Of a stretch of 64,000 nt of DNA, positions 1-8,096 are shown piece after piece. The translations under genes were made by a program, and so were the position numbers. Below the pieces are notes generated by a model. It was not told the DNA's origin. It did not search any database and worked only from the letters and a program-made list of their open reading frames with translations. Location of the stretch: NCBI RefSeq assembly GCF_015461805.1, contig NZ_JACVZE010000001.1, positions 186,001 to 250,000 of the forward strand, in the 5' to 3' direction. The DNA comes from Pseudomonas pisciculturae. GTDB taxonomy: Bacteria; Pseudomonadota; Gammaproteobacteria; Pseudomonadales; Pseudomonadaceae. The first letter of the stretch is position 1, and every line of letters starts with the position of its first letter.

Positions 1-361
1 GGCGCTTGAGGCTGGCATCCAGTGCGTCGACGATGTGCTTGCGGTTGTGACGCAGGTGGCCGTCGCGGATGTAGTCGATGGTGTTGCCGGGGCCGGCGAT
101 CTTGCTGGCGAGAATCCAGTCGGCACGGTCGCCACGGCCTTTGAAGTAATTACCGATGTAACGCTCGGTGGTGGCATAGGTGTCGGCCTTGGGCGGCACC
201 GGGTACATTTCGGCCGTGTCGAGGAAGTTGATCCCCGCGGCCTTGGCTCGCTCGATCTGTGCGAACGCCTCTGCCTCGCTGTTCTGCTCGCCCCAGGTCA
301 TGGTGCCCAAGGCTATCGCGCTCACGTTCAGATCTGTACGGCCCAGCTGTCGATAATCCAT
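1..361 (-). CDS. aldo/keto reductase (Tas-like), N-terminal part only
   Basis: The gene enters from the left edge; only its first 120 codons are here. It starts at the ATG complementary to 359-361 and begins MDYRQLGRTDLNVSAIALGT. This is the first strand of an aldo/keto reductase TIM barrel, ending in the family pattern LGTMTWGEQ. Catalytic-tetrad candidates are Asp48 and Tyr53 (in DTAEMY) and Lys87 (in ASK). Such enzymes reduce carbonyl compounds with NADPH in the cytoplasm; the substrate cannot be read here. The N-terminus most resembles the Tas/YajO-type subfamily, about 345 residues long, so roughly two thirds is missing. It is transcribed away from rplM. Confidence 0.85.
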   Translation of the reverse strand, partial: MDYRQLGRTDLNVSAIALGTMTWGEQNSEAEAFAQIERAKAAGINFLDTAEMYPVPPKADTYATTERYIGNYFKGRGDRADWILASKIAGPGNTIDYIRDGHLRHNRKHIVDALDASLKR

Positions 362-533
362 CGGGTACTCCTTCAGGGAAAACAATCATAAAAGCAGGTT
401 GAATTTTTTTTCGCAATCTGCATAATTGCCCACCTCTTTCTGCAGTGGAAGTGATGCGCCGCCTGCCGAAGAATCTTGCCGTTGAACGGACGCGCCGACC
501 CGAGCCCCCGATAGCGTCTGTATCCGGCTGCCT

Positions 534-567
534 TTGACTTGTCAAAGTACGCACTATTCAGTAAGAT
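534..567 (+). promoter_or_regulatory. possible promoter for rplM-rpsI
   Basis: TTGACT at 534-539 matches a sigma-70 -35 box. Candidate -10 boxes are TATTCA (555-560, 15-base spacer) and TAAGAT (562-567, 22-base spacer). Neither spacing is ideal, so the assignment rests mainly on position, 40-75 bases before the L13 start in a 248-base divergent gap. Confidence 0.3.
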
Positions 568-609
568 CCGCCGTCTAATTTACAGGGCGGCCCCTGAGGC
601 TATTAAAGA

Positions 610-1038
610 ATGACAACTTTTACTGCAAAACCGGAAACAGTTCAGCGCGACTGGTTTGTCGTCGACGCCGCTGGTCAGACCCTGGGTCGTCTGGCCACTG
701 AAGTCGCCAGCCGTCTGCGTGGCAAGCACAAGCCTGAGTACACCCCTCACGTTGATACCGGTGACTACATCGTGATCATCAACGCTGAGCAGGTACGTGT
801 TACCGGCAACAAAGCGCAAGACAAAATGTACTACCGTCACTCCGGTTTCCCAGGCGGTATCAAGTCCTCGAACTTCGAAGGCCTGATCTCCAAGAAACCT
901 GAAGCCCCGATCGAAATCGCGGTAAAAGGTATGCTGCCTAAGGGCCCACTGGGTCGCGATATGTTTCGCAAGCTGAAAGTCTATGCGGGCGCTGTACACC
1001 CTCATGCTGCTCAGCAGCCCCAAGAACTGAAGTTTTAA
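610..1038 (+). CDS. rplM: 50S ribosomal protein L13
   Basis: Large-subunit protein that binds 23S rRNA early in 50S assembly. The 142-residue length is the bacterial norm. The family signature is visible as [19 protein letters not shown] near residues 106-125, and [13 protein letters not shown] in the middle is typical. The gene is followed after 14 bases by rpsI, the usual L13-S9 pair, and the two share the terminator at 1463-1501. Codon use is strongly biased (CGT, GGT, AAC), as expected of a highly expressed gene. Confidence 0.98.
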   Translation: MTTFTAKPETVQRDWFVVDAAGQTLGRLATEVASRLRGKHKPEYTPHVDTGDYIVIINAEQVRVTGNKAQDKMYYRHSGFPGGIKSSNFEGLISKKPEAPIEIAVKGMLPKGPLGRDMFRKLKVYAGAVHPHAAQQPQELKF

Positions 1039-1052
1039 CGGAATAGTTCATT

Positions 1053-1445
1053 ATGTCGGCGACTCAAAATTACGGCACTGGCCGTCGCAAAACCGCAACC
1101 GCTCGCGTTTTCCTGCGTCCGGGTACTGGTAACATCTCGATCAACAACCGCACTCTGGAAAACTTCTTCGGTCGCGAAACTGCCCGCATGGTAGTTCGTC
1201 AGCCGCTGGAACTGACCGAGACCGTTGAAAAGTTCGACATCTACGTCACCGTTATCGGTGGCGGTGTAAGTGGTCAAGCTGGCGCAATCCGCCACGGTAT
1301 CACTCGCGCTCTGATGCAGTACGACGAAACCCTGCGTGGCGCTCTGCGCAAAGCTGGCTTCGTTACTCGCGATGCTCGTGAAGTTGAACGTAAGAAAGTC
1401 GGTCTGCGTAAAGCGCGTAAGCGTCCGCAGTACTCGAAGCGTTAA
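1053..1445 (+). CDS. rpsI: 30S ribosomal protein S9
   Basis: Small-subunit protein whose C-terminal tail reaches the tRNA in the P site. The 130 residues begin [20 protein letters not shown] and end in the basic tail [11 protein letters not shown], whose final Lys-Arg is the conserved tRNA-contacting end. The signature [15 protein letters not shown] lies near residues 70-84. Second gene of the rplM-rpsI operon, directly before a strong terminator. Confidence 0.98.
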   Translation: MSATQNYGTGRRKTATARVFLRPGTGNISINNRTLENFFGRETARMVVRQPLELTETVEKFDIYVTVIGGGVSGQAGAIRHGITRALMQYDETLRGALRKAGFVTRDAREVERKKVGLRKARKRPQYSKR

Positions 1446-1462
1446 TTCGCTTTACGTTCCAC

Positions 1463-1501
1463 AAAAACGCCCAGTCTCCTCACGGAGCTGGGCGTTTTTT
1501 A
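1463..1501 (+). terminator. rho-independent terminator of rplM-rpsI
   Basis: AAAAACGCCCAG pairs with CTGGGCGTTTTTT around a short loop (TCTCCTCACGGAG), giving a GC-rich stem followed by a T run. It lies 18 bases after the rpsI stop. The matching A run on the 5' side would let it act on the other strand too. Confidence 0.9.
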
Positions 1502-1537
1502 TTGCCTGCGATTTATGCAAAAAAACGCCGTGACAAC

Positions 1538-1564
1538 TTGCCACATCCGTAGAGCCCCTATACT
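1538..1564 (+). promoter_or_regulatory. possible promoter for petABC
   Basis: TTGCCA (1538-1543) and TATACT (1559-1564) form a sigma-70-like pair with a short 15-base spacer, about 147 bases before petA. The -10 match is good and the spacing poor. This is a candidate only. Confidence 0.3.
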
Positions 1565-1710
1565 ACAAGGCCTGGAACCCGAGCTCCGGGTAATTCCCTT
1601 GTCAGAGTGTGGGCTTTTCATTACCATTCGGCAAAAATTTTATAAGTAAAGTTTCAACACTTAGTAGACGCCTGATTTAACAGGCCAAAAAGCTGATGGG
1701 AGAGGACTGA

Positions 1711-2307
1711 ATGAGCAATGACGGCGTGAATGCAGGCCGGCGTCGCTTCTTGGTAGCAGCCACATCCGTGGTGGGTGCTGCAGGAGCGGTGGGGGCTGCG
1801 GTCCCGTTCGTGGGGTCATGGTTTCCCAGTGCCAAGGCGAAAGCCGCAGGTGCACCGGTGAAAGTGAATATCAGCAAGATCGAGCCAGGCCAGCAGATGA
1901 TTGCTGAGTGGCGCGGCCAGCCGGTTTTCATTGTTCGCCGTACCGAGGAGATCCTGGGGAATCTGAAGAAAATCGAGGGTCAGCTGTCTGATCCCGACTC
2001 TAAAAATTCCGACCAACCCGCCTACGTCGATAAGGAAGTTCGCTCGATCAAGCCAGAGATTCTGCTGCTGATCGGTATCTGCACTCACTTGGGCTGTTCG
2101 CCTACTTTCCGTCCGGAAGTCGCGCCTGCCGACCTTGGCAAAGACTGGGTTGGTGGATACTTCTGCCCCTGCCATGGCTCGCACTACGACCTGGCCGGCC
2201 GCGTCTACAAGTCACAACCCGCGCCTTTGAACCTGCCAGTTCCGCCGCATCAATACGAGACTGACAGTATCGTTATCATTGGTGTCGACCAGGGGGAGAA
2301 GGCCTGA
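1711..2307 (+). CDS. petA: ubiquinol-cytochrome c reductase, Rieske iron-sulfur subunit
   Basis: The [2Fe-2S] subunit of the bc1 complex, moving electrons from ubiquinol at the Qo site to cytochrome c1. The 198-residue chain starts with a twin-arginine-like leader (GRRRFLVAATS, residues 9-19) and one hydrophobic anchor to about residue 35. Both cluster boxes are intact: CTHLGC (Cys124, His126, Cys129) and CPCHGSHYD (Cys152, Cys154, His155). Cys124, His126, Cys152 and His155 should bind the cluster, with Cys129-Cys154 as the disulfide. Its stop overlaps the petB start by one base. Confidence 0.97.
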   Translation: MSNDGVNAGRRRFLVAATSVVGAAGAVGAAVPFVGSWFPSAKAKAAGAPVKVNISKIEPGQQMIAEWRGQPVFIVRRTEEILGNLKKIEGQLSDPDSKNSDQPAYVDKEVRSIKPEILLLIGICTHLGCSPTFRPEVAPADLGKDWVGGYFCPCHGSHYDLAGRVYKSQPAPLNLPVPPHQYETDSIVIIGVDQGEKA

Positions 2308-3518
2308 TGAGCAAGTTCATGGATTGGGTGGATGCACGCTTCCCCGCCACAAAAATGTGGGAAGACCACCTCAGCAAGTATTACGCACCAAAAAACTTCA
2401 ACTTCTTCTACTTCTTCGGCTCCCTGGCGCTGCTGGTGCTGGTCAACCAGATCGTGACCGGTGTCTGGCTGACGATGAGCTACACCCCGTCGGCCGAAGA
2501 GGCGTTCGCCTCCGTCGAATACATCATGCGCGACGTCGAGTACGGCTCGATCCTGCGCCTGCTGCACTCCACCGGTGCTTCGGCATTCTTTATCGTCGTG
2601 TACATGCACATGTTCCGTGGCCTGCTCTACGGGTCGTACCAGAAGCCCCGTGAGTTGGTGTGGGTCTTCGGCATGCTGATCTACCTGGCGCTGATGGCCG
2701 AAGCCTTCATGGGCTACCTGCTGCCCTGGGGCCAGATGTCGTACTGGGGCGCCCAGGTGATCATCTCGCTGTTCGGTGCCATTCCGGTGATCGGCAACGA
2801 CCTGACCCAGTGGATTCGCGGTGACTACCTGATCTCCGGCATCACCCTGAACCGCTTCTTCGCCTTGCACGTTGTAGCCTTGCCGATCGTGATTCTGGGC
2901 TTGGTGGTGCTGCACATCCTGGCGCTGCACGAAGTGGGTTCTAACAACCCGGATGGCGTGGACATCAAGAAGCACAAGGACGAGAACGGCATCCCGCTGG
3001 ATGGCATCCCGTTCCACCCTTACTACACCGTGAAAGACATTGTTGGCGTCGTCGTGTTCTTGTTCGTGTTTTGCTCGATCGTGTTCTTTTTCCCGGAGAT
3101 GGGTGGTTATTTCCTGGAGAAGCCGAACTTCGAACAAGCCAACGCCTTCAAGACGCCTGAGCACATTGCGCCGGTTTGGTACTTCACGCCGTTCTACGCG
3201 ATCTTGCGGGCGATTCCCGACAAACTCCTGGGCGTAATCGCCATGGGCGCAGCCATTGCGGTGCTGTTCGTGTTGCCTTGGCTCGACCGAAGCCCGGTCA
3301 AGTCCATGCGCTACAAGGGCTGGTTGAGCAAAATCTGGCTGTGGGTGTTCTGCATCTCGTTCGTGATCCTGGGTGTGCTGGGCGTATTGGCGCCGACCCC
3401 TGAGCGTACGCTGCTGTCGCAGGTCTGCACCTTCCTGTACTTCGCCTACTTCATTCTGATGCCGTTCTACACCCGGCTCGAGAAGACCAAACCGGTTCCG
3501 GAAAGGGTGACTGGCTGA
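2307..3518 (+). CDS. petB: cytochrome b of the bc1 complex
   Basis: Membrane subunit holding two b hemes and the quinol sites Qo and Qi. The 403 residues contain several hydrophobic helices. Heme ligands fit His87 and His188, and His101 and His203. The Qo-site tetrapeptide is PVWY (residues 289-292) rather than the PEWY of mitochondria and alpha-proteobacteria; to my knowledge PVWY is normal in beta- and gamma-proteobacteria. The gene is coupled at both ends, overlapping petA and petC by one base each. Confidence 0.98.
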   Translation: MSKFMDWVDARFPATKMWEDHLSKYYAPKNFNFFYFFGSLALLVLVNQIVTGVWLTMSYTPSAEEAFASVEYIMRDVEYGSILRLLHSTGASAFFIVVYMHMFRGLLYGSYQKPRELVWVFGMLIYLALMAEAFMGYLLPWGQMSYWGAQVIISLFGAIPVIGNDLTQWIRGDYLISGITLNRFFALHVVALPIVILGLVVLHILALHEVGSNNPDGVDIKKHKDENGIPLDGIPFHPYYTVKDIVGVVVFLFVFCSIVFFFPEMGGYFLEKPNFEQANAFKTPEHIAPVWYFTPFYAILRAIPDKLLGVIAMGAAIAVLFVLPWLDRSPVKSMRYKGWLSKIWLWVFCISFVILGVLGVLAPTPERTLLSQVCTFLYFAYFILMPFYTRLEKTKPVPERVTG

Positions 3519-4297
3519 TGAAAAAATTATTCGTTGCATTGATGCTTGCGGCGCTGCCGCTGCTGTCTTTCGCCGCTGAGCACGGTGGCCCGCAGCTGGA
3601 AAAGGTCGATATCGACGTTTCCGACAAGGCGGCCATGCAGGATGGCCTGCGCACCTTCACCAACTACTGCATGGGCTGCCACAGCGCCAAGTTCCAGCGT
3701 TATGAGCGTGTGGCCGATGACTTGGGTATCCCCCATGACGTGATGCTCAGCCACTCGGTGTTCAGCGGTGCCAAAATTGGCGACCACATGAACATCGGCA
3801 TGCAGCCCGCAGACGCCAAGACCTGGTTCGGCGCAGCCCCGCCCGACCTGACCCTGGTAGCCCGCGTGCGGGGTACCGATTGGCTCTACGGCTACTTGAA
3901 ATCCTTCTACGAAGACCCGGCACGCCCTTATGGCGTGAACAACCGTGTGTTCCCGAATGTCGGCATGCCGAACGTTCTGGTCGGCCTGCAAGGCAAGCAA
4001 GTGGTAGGATGCAAGCAGATTCAGGTCGTGGAAGACGGCAAGAAGCAATACGATCCGTTGACCGGCACACCGTTGACTCATGAAGCCTGTGATCAACTGA
4101 CGATAGAAACCCCCGGTGCGCTGACTGACGAGCAGTTCGACGAGAAGGTAAAAAATCTCGTGACCTTCCTGGCCTACTCGGCCAACCCGGTCAAATTGCA
4201 GCACCAGCGTATCGGTACCTATGTGTTGTTGTACCTGGCTTTCTTCTTTGTATTCGCCTATCTGCTCAAACGCGAATACTGGAAAGATGTGCATTGA
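3518..4297 (+). CDS. petC: cytochrome c1 of the bc1 complex
   Basis: Periplasmic c-type cytochrome that takes electrons from the Rieske protein and passes them to soluble cytochrome c. The 259 residues comprise a cleavable signal peptide (residues 1-20), a CMGCH heme-attachment site (Cys51, Cys54, His55), a Met-rich middle that should supply the sixth ligand, and a C-terminal membrane anchor (TYVLLYLAFFFVFAYLL) followed by a basic tail. It is the last gene of petABC and precedes the hairpin at 4327-4409. Confidence 0.97.
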   Translation: MKKLFVALMLAALPLLSFAAEHGGPQLEKVDIDVSDKAAMQDGLRTFTNYCMGCHSAKFQRYERVADDLGIPHDVMLSHSVFSGAKIGDHMNIGMQPADAKTWFGAAPPDLTLVARVRGTDWLYGYLKSFYEDPARPYGVNNRVFPNVGMPNVLVGLQGKQVVGCKQIQVVEDGKKQYDPLTGTPLTHEACDQLTIETPGALTDEQFDEKVKNLVTFLAYSANPVKLQHQRIGTYVLLYLAFFFVFAYLLKREYWKDVH

Positions 4298-4326
4298 TCC
4301 AACCGTAAGCAATTGCTGTTAATCTT

Positions 4327-4409
4327 GCGCGCCCAGCGGCATCTCTGAATACGTAGCGACCTGGTTGAACCGGTTGTTACAGAGATGCTTTCTGGGCGCG
4401 CTCGTTTTT
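4327..4409 (+). terminator. long interrupted hairpin after petC, probable terminator
   Basis: GCGCGCCCAG (4327-4336) pairs with CTGGGCGCGC (4392-4401), and inside that CATCTCTG (4340-4347) pairs with CAGAGATG (4380-4387). A smaller inner stem is possible around CTGGTTGAACCGG. The outer stem is followed by TCGTTTTT. The structure lies in the 149-base petC-sspA gap, so it could terminate petABC or act as a leader of sspA. Confidence 0.7.
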
Positions 4410-4446
4410 GAGCTTTCGATAATTTCAACAAGCGAGGAGGACCGCC

Positions 4447-5064
4447 ATGGGCGTGACCAATCGGTTGGCCTGTTACTCCGACCCCGCCGACCACTATTCC
4501 CACCGAGTACGTATCGTGCTCGCAGAGAAGGGTGTCAGCGCCGAGATCATCACTGTGGAGGCGGGCCGTCAGCCGCCAAAACTGATCGAAGTGAACCCTT
4601 ACGGCAGCCTGCCCACCCTGGTCGATCGTGACTTGGCGTTGTGGGAGTCCACCGTCGTGATGGAATACCTGGATGAGCGTTACCCACATCCACCTTTGCT
4701 GCCGGTGTACCCGGTGGCGCGTGCCAACAGCCGCTTGCTGATCCATCGGATCCAGCGTGACTGGTGCGGGTTGGTGGATCTGATTCTGGATACGCGTACA
4801 AAAGAGCCTGCCCGTGTACAGGCGCGTAAGGAATTGCGCGAGAGCCTGACCGGCGTTTCGCCGTTGTTCGCCGATAAACCTTTTTTCCTCAGTGAGGAAC
4901 AAAGTTTGGTCGATTGCTGCCTATTACCGATACTCTGGCGCTTGCCGATTCTCGGTATTGAACTGCCGCGGCCTGCCAAGCCGCTGCTTGATTACATGGA
5001 GCGCCAGTTTGCGCGTGAGGCTTTCCAGGCGAGTCTGTCTGGTGTCGAACGCGATATGCGCTAA
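4447..5064 (+). CDS. sspA: stringent starvation protein A
   Basis: RNA polymerase-associated protein with a glutathione S-transferase fold, acting in stationary-phase, acid-stress and virulence gene control in related bacteria. The 205 residues carry a thioredoxin-like N-terminal part ([20 protein letters not shown]) and an alpha-helical C-terminal part. The conserved [14 protein letters not shown] stretch is visible near residues 44-57. A GAGGAGG ribosome site precedes the ATG. sspB follows after 17 bases. Confidence 0.95.
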   Translation: MGVTNRLACYSDPADHYSHRVRIVLAEKGVSAEIITVEAGRQPPKLIEVNPYGSLPTLVDRDLALWESTVVMEYLDERYPHPPLLPVYPVARANSRLLIHRIQRDWCGLVDLILDTRTKEPARVQARKELRESLTGVSPLFADKPFFLSEEQSLVDCCLLPILWRLPILGIELPRPAKPLLDYMERQFAREAFQASLSGVERDMR

Positions 5065-5081
5065 GGCTTAAGGAGCCGTTG

Positions 5082-5501
5082 ATGAACTCCAGTCGACCTT
5101 ACCTGGTCCGCGCGCTCTATGAGTGGATTGTGGACAACGATTGCACCCCGCACATGCTGGTCAATTCCGAATTTCCTGCGGTGCAGGTGCCGCAGGGTTT
5201 TGCCAGTGACGGGCAGATTGTGTTGAACGTGTCGCCCAGTGCCGTGCGCCACCTGCACATGGACAACGAAGCGGTGAGCTTCGAAGGGCGTTTCGGCGGT
5301 GTGCCGCACACGCTGTTCGTGCCGATTGGCGCCATCCTTGGGATCTACGCCCGGGAGAACGGCCAAGGCATGGTGTTTGATCTGGAGTCGCCTTTCGAGG
5401 ATGACGAATCGATCGAAAACGAAGACGGCGATGACCTGCCGCCACCGGATGCCGAGCCACCGCGCCCAAGCGGTCGGCCAAGCCTCAAAGTGGTGAAGTA
5501 A
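5082..5501 (+). CDS. sspB: ClpXP protease specificity-enhancing factor SspB
   Basis: Adaptor that delivers ssrA-tagged proteins to ClpXP. The 139 residues have the compact N-terminal substrate-binding domain (about 1-110), an acidic flexible linker (DDESIENEDGDD) and a short C-terminal ClpX-binding tail (RPSLKVVK). The ATG at 5082 was preferred to the TTG three bases earlier because AAGGAG at 5070-5075 is better spaced from it. It follows sspA as usual and ends before the terminator at 5529-5561. Confidence 0.95.
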   Translation: MNSSRPYLVRALYEWIVDNDCTPHMLVNSEFPAVQVPQGFASDGQIVLNVSPSAVRHLHMDNEAVSFEGRFGGVPHTLFVPIGAILGIYARENGQGMVFDLESPFEDDESIENEDGDDLPPPDAEPPRPSGRPSLKVVK

Positions 5502-5528
5502 CCGGCTTTCGCCCTTGGGTGAGCCTGG

Positions 5529-5561
5529 AAAATGCCTCGACTTGCGTCGGGGCATTTTTTT
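5529..5561 (+). terminator. rho-independent terminator of sspAB
   Basis: AATGCCTCGA and TCGGGGCATT form a 10-pair stem with one G-T pair around CTTGCG, followed by seven T residues. It lies 27 bases after the sspB stop. Confidence 0.88.
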
Positions 5562-5596
5562 GCGCGCAGGATAGGGGTGAAAGTCGCACCCGGACG

Positions 5597-5609
5597 GTGA
5601 TCGTACAAC
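5597..5609. promoter_or_regulatory. half-site of a putative GntR-family operator
   Basis: GTGATCGTACAAC, read on the minus strand as GTTGTACGATCAC, matches 12 of 13 bases of GTTGTACGATGAC in the palindrome before kdgD (7055-7074). It lies about 50 bases before the GntR gene start, so autoregulation is plausible. Only one clear half of a palindrome is seen. Confidence 0.45.
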
Positions 5610-5659
5610 AGTCATAAGCTATGATGCCTGCTCAAGCTCACCGAGATAGATGATTCATC

Positions 5660-6409
5660 ATGGAAAACACCAACACCGCCCCTCGTCTTCCCCGCAAGCG
5701 CCGCAGCCTTGCCCAGGAATTGGTCACGGTGTTGTCCGAGCAGATCCGCGACGGTGAGCTCAAGCGCGGTGACAAGCTGCCCACCGAGTCGGCCATCATG
5801 GAAGCCCATGGCGTCAGCCGCACGGTGGTACGTGAAGCGATCTCGCGTTTGCAGGCGGCAGGGCAGGTGGAAACCCGCCATGGTATCGGCACCTTCGTGC
5901 TGGATACACCAAGCCCCAGCGGCTTTCGTATCGACCCGGCTACCGTCGTCACCCTGCGTGATGTGTTGGCGATTCTGGAGCTGCGTATCAGCCTGGAGGT
6001 GGAGTCCGCCGGCCTCGCTGCAATGCGCCGCACCGCTGAGCAACTGGCGACCATGCGTGCAGCTCTTGATGCCCTGAATGAAAGCGCGGCCCACGCTGGC
6101 GATGCGGTGGCGTCCGACTTTGCTTTCCATCTGGAAATTGCGCTGTCCACCGGCAACCGCTACTTCACCGACATCATGACCCACCTGGGCACCAGCATCA
6201 TTCCGCGTACCCGCCTGAATTCGGCACGCTTGGCCCATGATGACCAGCAGCACTACATGAGCCGCTTGAGCCGTGAGCACGAAGAGATCTACGAAGCCAT
6301 TGCCCGCCAGGATTCGGATGCGGCGCGTGCGGCCATGCGCTTGCACCTGACCAACAGCCGCGAGCGGCTGCGCCATGCCCATGAAGAGGCAGAAGCGCAG
6401 CGTAGTTGA
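5660..6409 (+). CDS. FadR-subfamily GntR transcriptional regulator, probable sugar-diacid regulator
   Basis: A 249-residue regulator with an N-terminal winged helix-turn-helix (about 15-85, with GDKLPTESAIMEAHGVSRTVVREAISRL) and an all-helical FCD ligand domain (about 95-235). His and Asp residues in the latter could hold a metal-bound carboxylate. Regulators of this class usually repress a neighbouring sugar-acid operon until the substrate binds. The kdgD-garD operon begins 721 bases downstream, and a shared motif lies before both genes. The inducer (galactarate, glucarate or their keto product) is inferred from context only. Confidence 0.88.
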   Translation: MENTNTAPRLPRKRRSLAQELVTVLSEQIRDGELKRGDKLPTESAIMEAHGVSRTVVREAISRLQAAGQVETRHGIGTFVLDTPSPSGFRIDPATVVTLRDVLAILELRISLEVESAGLAAMRRTAEQLATMRAALDALNESAAHAGDAVASDFAFHLEIALSTGNRYFTDIMTHLGTSIIPRTRLNSARLAHDDQQHYMSRLSREHEEIYEAIARQDSDAARAAMRLHLTNSRERLRHAHEEAEAQRS

Positions 6410-6410
6410 G

Positions 6411-6785
6411 CTATTTGTTGATGGTCAGCGAGATCGGGTCAGAGCTGTTCGTTAGGCCGGACGTACCGATGGCTATGTAGCATAGCTGTGTGGTTTTATT
6501 CACGAATTGCTCTAAGGCCGTTTTTGGAACGTCTATTTTTACGTTCGTAAGCTGTTGATATTCTTCCGTGTCGTTATGCCATCTACCGGCACTGATTTTC
6601 GCTCCCTCCCAGGCAGGATTTTCCGGGTCAAGGCCAAGGATCACGTTCACGGTGCCGTCCGCAAAGAGAATGGCGTCTTCTGGAATGCTGACCACCAGAG
6701 GCCCGGTGAGCGTGGAAAGGCTGACCTCTGCTTGGTCAAATGGCTCAGTAACAGGAATATTGAGACCAGGGACTGGAAGTGCCAT
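6411..6785 (-). CDS. uncharacterised beta-rich protein, 124 residues
   Basis: Not recognised. The protein starts MALPVPGLNIPVTEPFD and ends SSDPISLTINK, with alternating hydrophobic and polar stretches and few charged clusters. This suggests a beta-sandwich, perhaps Ig-like; the fold is inference. There is no signal peptide or membrane segment and one Cys. GGAG lies at good spacing before the ATG. Base composition looks clearly lower in GC than the neighbours, with AT-rich codons such as AAT, TTA and ATA, which hints at separate acquisition. It converges on the regulator gene with a one-base gap and is divergent from kdgD. Confidence 0.7.
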   Translation of the reverse strand: MALPVPGLNIPVTEPFDQAEVSLSTLTGPLVVSIPEDAILFADGTVNVILGLDPENPAWEGAKISAGRWHNDTEEYQQLTNVKIDVPKTALEQFVNKTTQLCYIAIGTSGLTNSSDPISLTINK

Positions 6786-7130
6786 GGTGAAATCTCCGTG
6801 GTTATTGCTGCGTGGGGGGATTCAGAACCCAGATTCTTGGCTCCTAAGCGCGTTTATCCATCTCAACGGCCGTATCTGAAACTGTTAGAAATCACAGTTA
6901 CGACAAACGGTGCTCCTCAAAGCGTCGCACGCGCTTGGCGCGCGCCCCCATCGCAGGATGAATAATTTCCTACCCCCAAAGGACCGCAGAATCAGGCGCT
7001 CACCCCAAGGCAGTGCGCGGCACTGACGAATTGCTGTTGACGAAATTATTTATAGTTGTACGATGACGTACGACATCAACAACCAACAATAATCTTTCGT
7101 CAGAAAGTCTTTACCCAGGGTGTTCGAAAA
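6786..7130. other. intergenic region between the 124-residue gene and kdgD
   Basis: 345 bases with no convincing gene. It holds the ribosome site of the minus-strand gene at the left and the kdgD promoter/operator candidate (7037-7074) at the right. The middle part has no feature I can name. Confidence 0.6.
7037..7074 (+). promoter_or_regulatory. kdgD promoter overlapped by a palindromic operator
   Basis: TTGACG (7037-7042) and TACGAT (7059-7064) are a weak sigma-70 pair with a 16-base spacer. Across the -10 region lies GTTGTACG-ATGA-CGTACGAC (7055-7074), an inverted repeat of 8-base arms with one mismatch. The site would block RNA polymerase if occupied, as expected for a GntR repressor. 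The promoter call is tentative; the palindrome is plain in the sequence. Confidence 0.5.
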
Positions 7131-8042
7131 ATGAATCCACAAGAACTGAAGTCCATCCTTTCCCACGGTCTGCTGTCTTTCCCGGTTACCGATTTCAATG
7201 CCCAGGGTGACTTCCACCAGGCGGGCTACATCAAGCGTCTGGAATGGCTCGCCCCTTACGGCGCCACTGCCTTGTTCGCGGCCGGCGGTACTGGTGAGTT
7301 TTTCTCCCTCGCTGCCAGCGAATATTCCCAAGTGGTGAAAACCGCCGTTGATACCTGCGCGACCAGCGTGCCGATTCTTGCCGGTGTCGGCGGTTCGACC
7401 CGCCAGGCCATCGAATACGCTCAAGAAGCCGAGCGCCTGGGTGCCAAGGGCCTGTTGTTGCTGCCGCACTACCTCACCGAAGCCAGCCAGGACGGCGTTG
7501 CCGCCCACGTTGAAGCCGTGTGCAAGTCGGTCAAAATCGGCGTGGTGGTGTACAACCGCAACGTTTGCCGCCTGACCGCGCCGCTGCTGGAACGCCTGGC
7601 TGAGCGTTGCCCGAACCTGATCGGCTATAAGGATGGCCTGGGCGATATCGAACTGATGGTTTCGATCCGCCGTCGTCTCGGTGATCGTTTCAGCTACCTC
7701 GGTGGCCTGCCGACTGCAGAGGTTTACGCCGCTGCCTACAAGGCCCTGGGGGTGCCGGTGTACTCCTCGGCGGTGTTCAACTTCATCCCGAAAACCGCGA
7801 TGGATTTCTACCACGCCATTGCCAAGGATGATCACGCTACCGTTTCCAAGATCATCGACGACTTCTTCCTGCCGTACCTGGACATTCGTAACCGTAAATC
7901 CGGCTATGCCGTGAGCATCGTCAAGGCAGGCGCAAAAATCGTCGGCTATGACGCCGGCCCAGTGCGCACGCCGCTGACCGACCTGCTGCCAGAAGAATAC
8001 GAAGCCCTCGCCGCGCTGATCGACAAGCAAGGCGCGCAATAA
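7131..8042 (+). CDS. kdgD: 5-dehydro-4-deoxyglucarate dehydratase
   Basis: Converts 5-keto-4-deoxyglucarate to 2,5-dioxopentanoate with loss of water and CO2. It belongs to the dihydrodipicolinate synthase/aldolase (DapA) superfamily and the 303-residue length fits. Visible are the GTGEF loop (53-57), Tyr141 in YNRN and the Schiff-base lysine Lys167 in LIGYKDG. The start was placed at 7131 because the protein then begins [20 protein letters not shown] as expected; an in-frame start further upstream lies inside the operator. First gene of the diacid operon. Confidence 0.95.
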   Translation: MNPQELKSILSHGLLSFPVTDFNAQGDFHQAGYIKRLEWLAPYGATALFAAGGTGEFFSLAASEYSQVVKTAVDTCATSVPILAGVGGSTRQAIEYAQEAERLGAKGLLLLPHYLTEASQDGVAAHVEAVCKSVKIGVVVYNRNVCRLTAPLLERLAERCPNLIGYKDGLGDIELMVSIRRRLGDRFSYLGGLPTAEVYAAAYKALGVPVYSSAVFNFIPKTAMDFYHAIAKDDHATVSKIIDDFFLPYLDIRNRKSGYAVSIVKAGAKIVGYDAGPVRTPLTDLLPEEYEALAALIDKQGAQ

Positions 8043-8051
8043 CTTATCTAC

Positions 8052-8078
8052 AAGGCCGCTGAGCAATCAGCGGCCTTT
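8052..8078 (+). terminator. hairpin between kdgD and the aldehyde dehydrogenase gene
   Basis: AAGGCCGCTGA and TCAGCGGCCTTTT form an 11-pair stem with a four-base loop and a short T run. It lies inside the presumed operon, so it is probably a partial terminator or a processing/stabilising element that makes kdgD mRNA more abundant. Confidence 0.65.
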
Positions 8079-8096
8079 TGCGTCAGGAGAGAATTC

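Noticed and set aside
2250..3539. Open frame of 429 codons on the minus strand opposite petB
   Set aside because: It is antisense to an intact cytochrome b gene with all heme ligands; the translation is rich in His, Gln and Arg, as typical of shadow frames in high-GC DNA.
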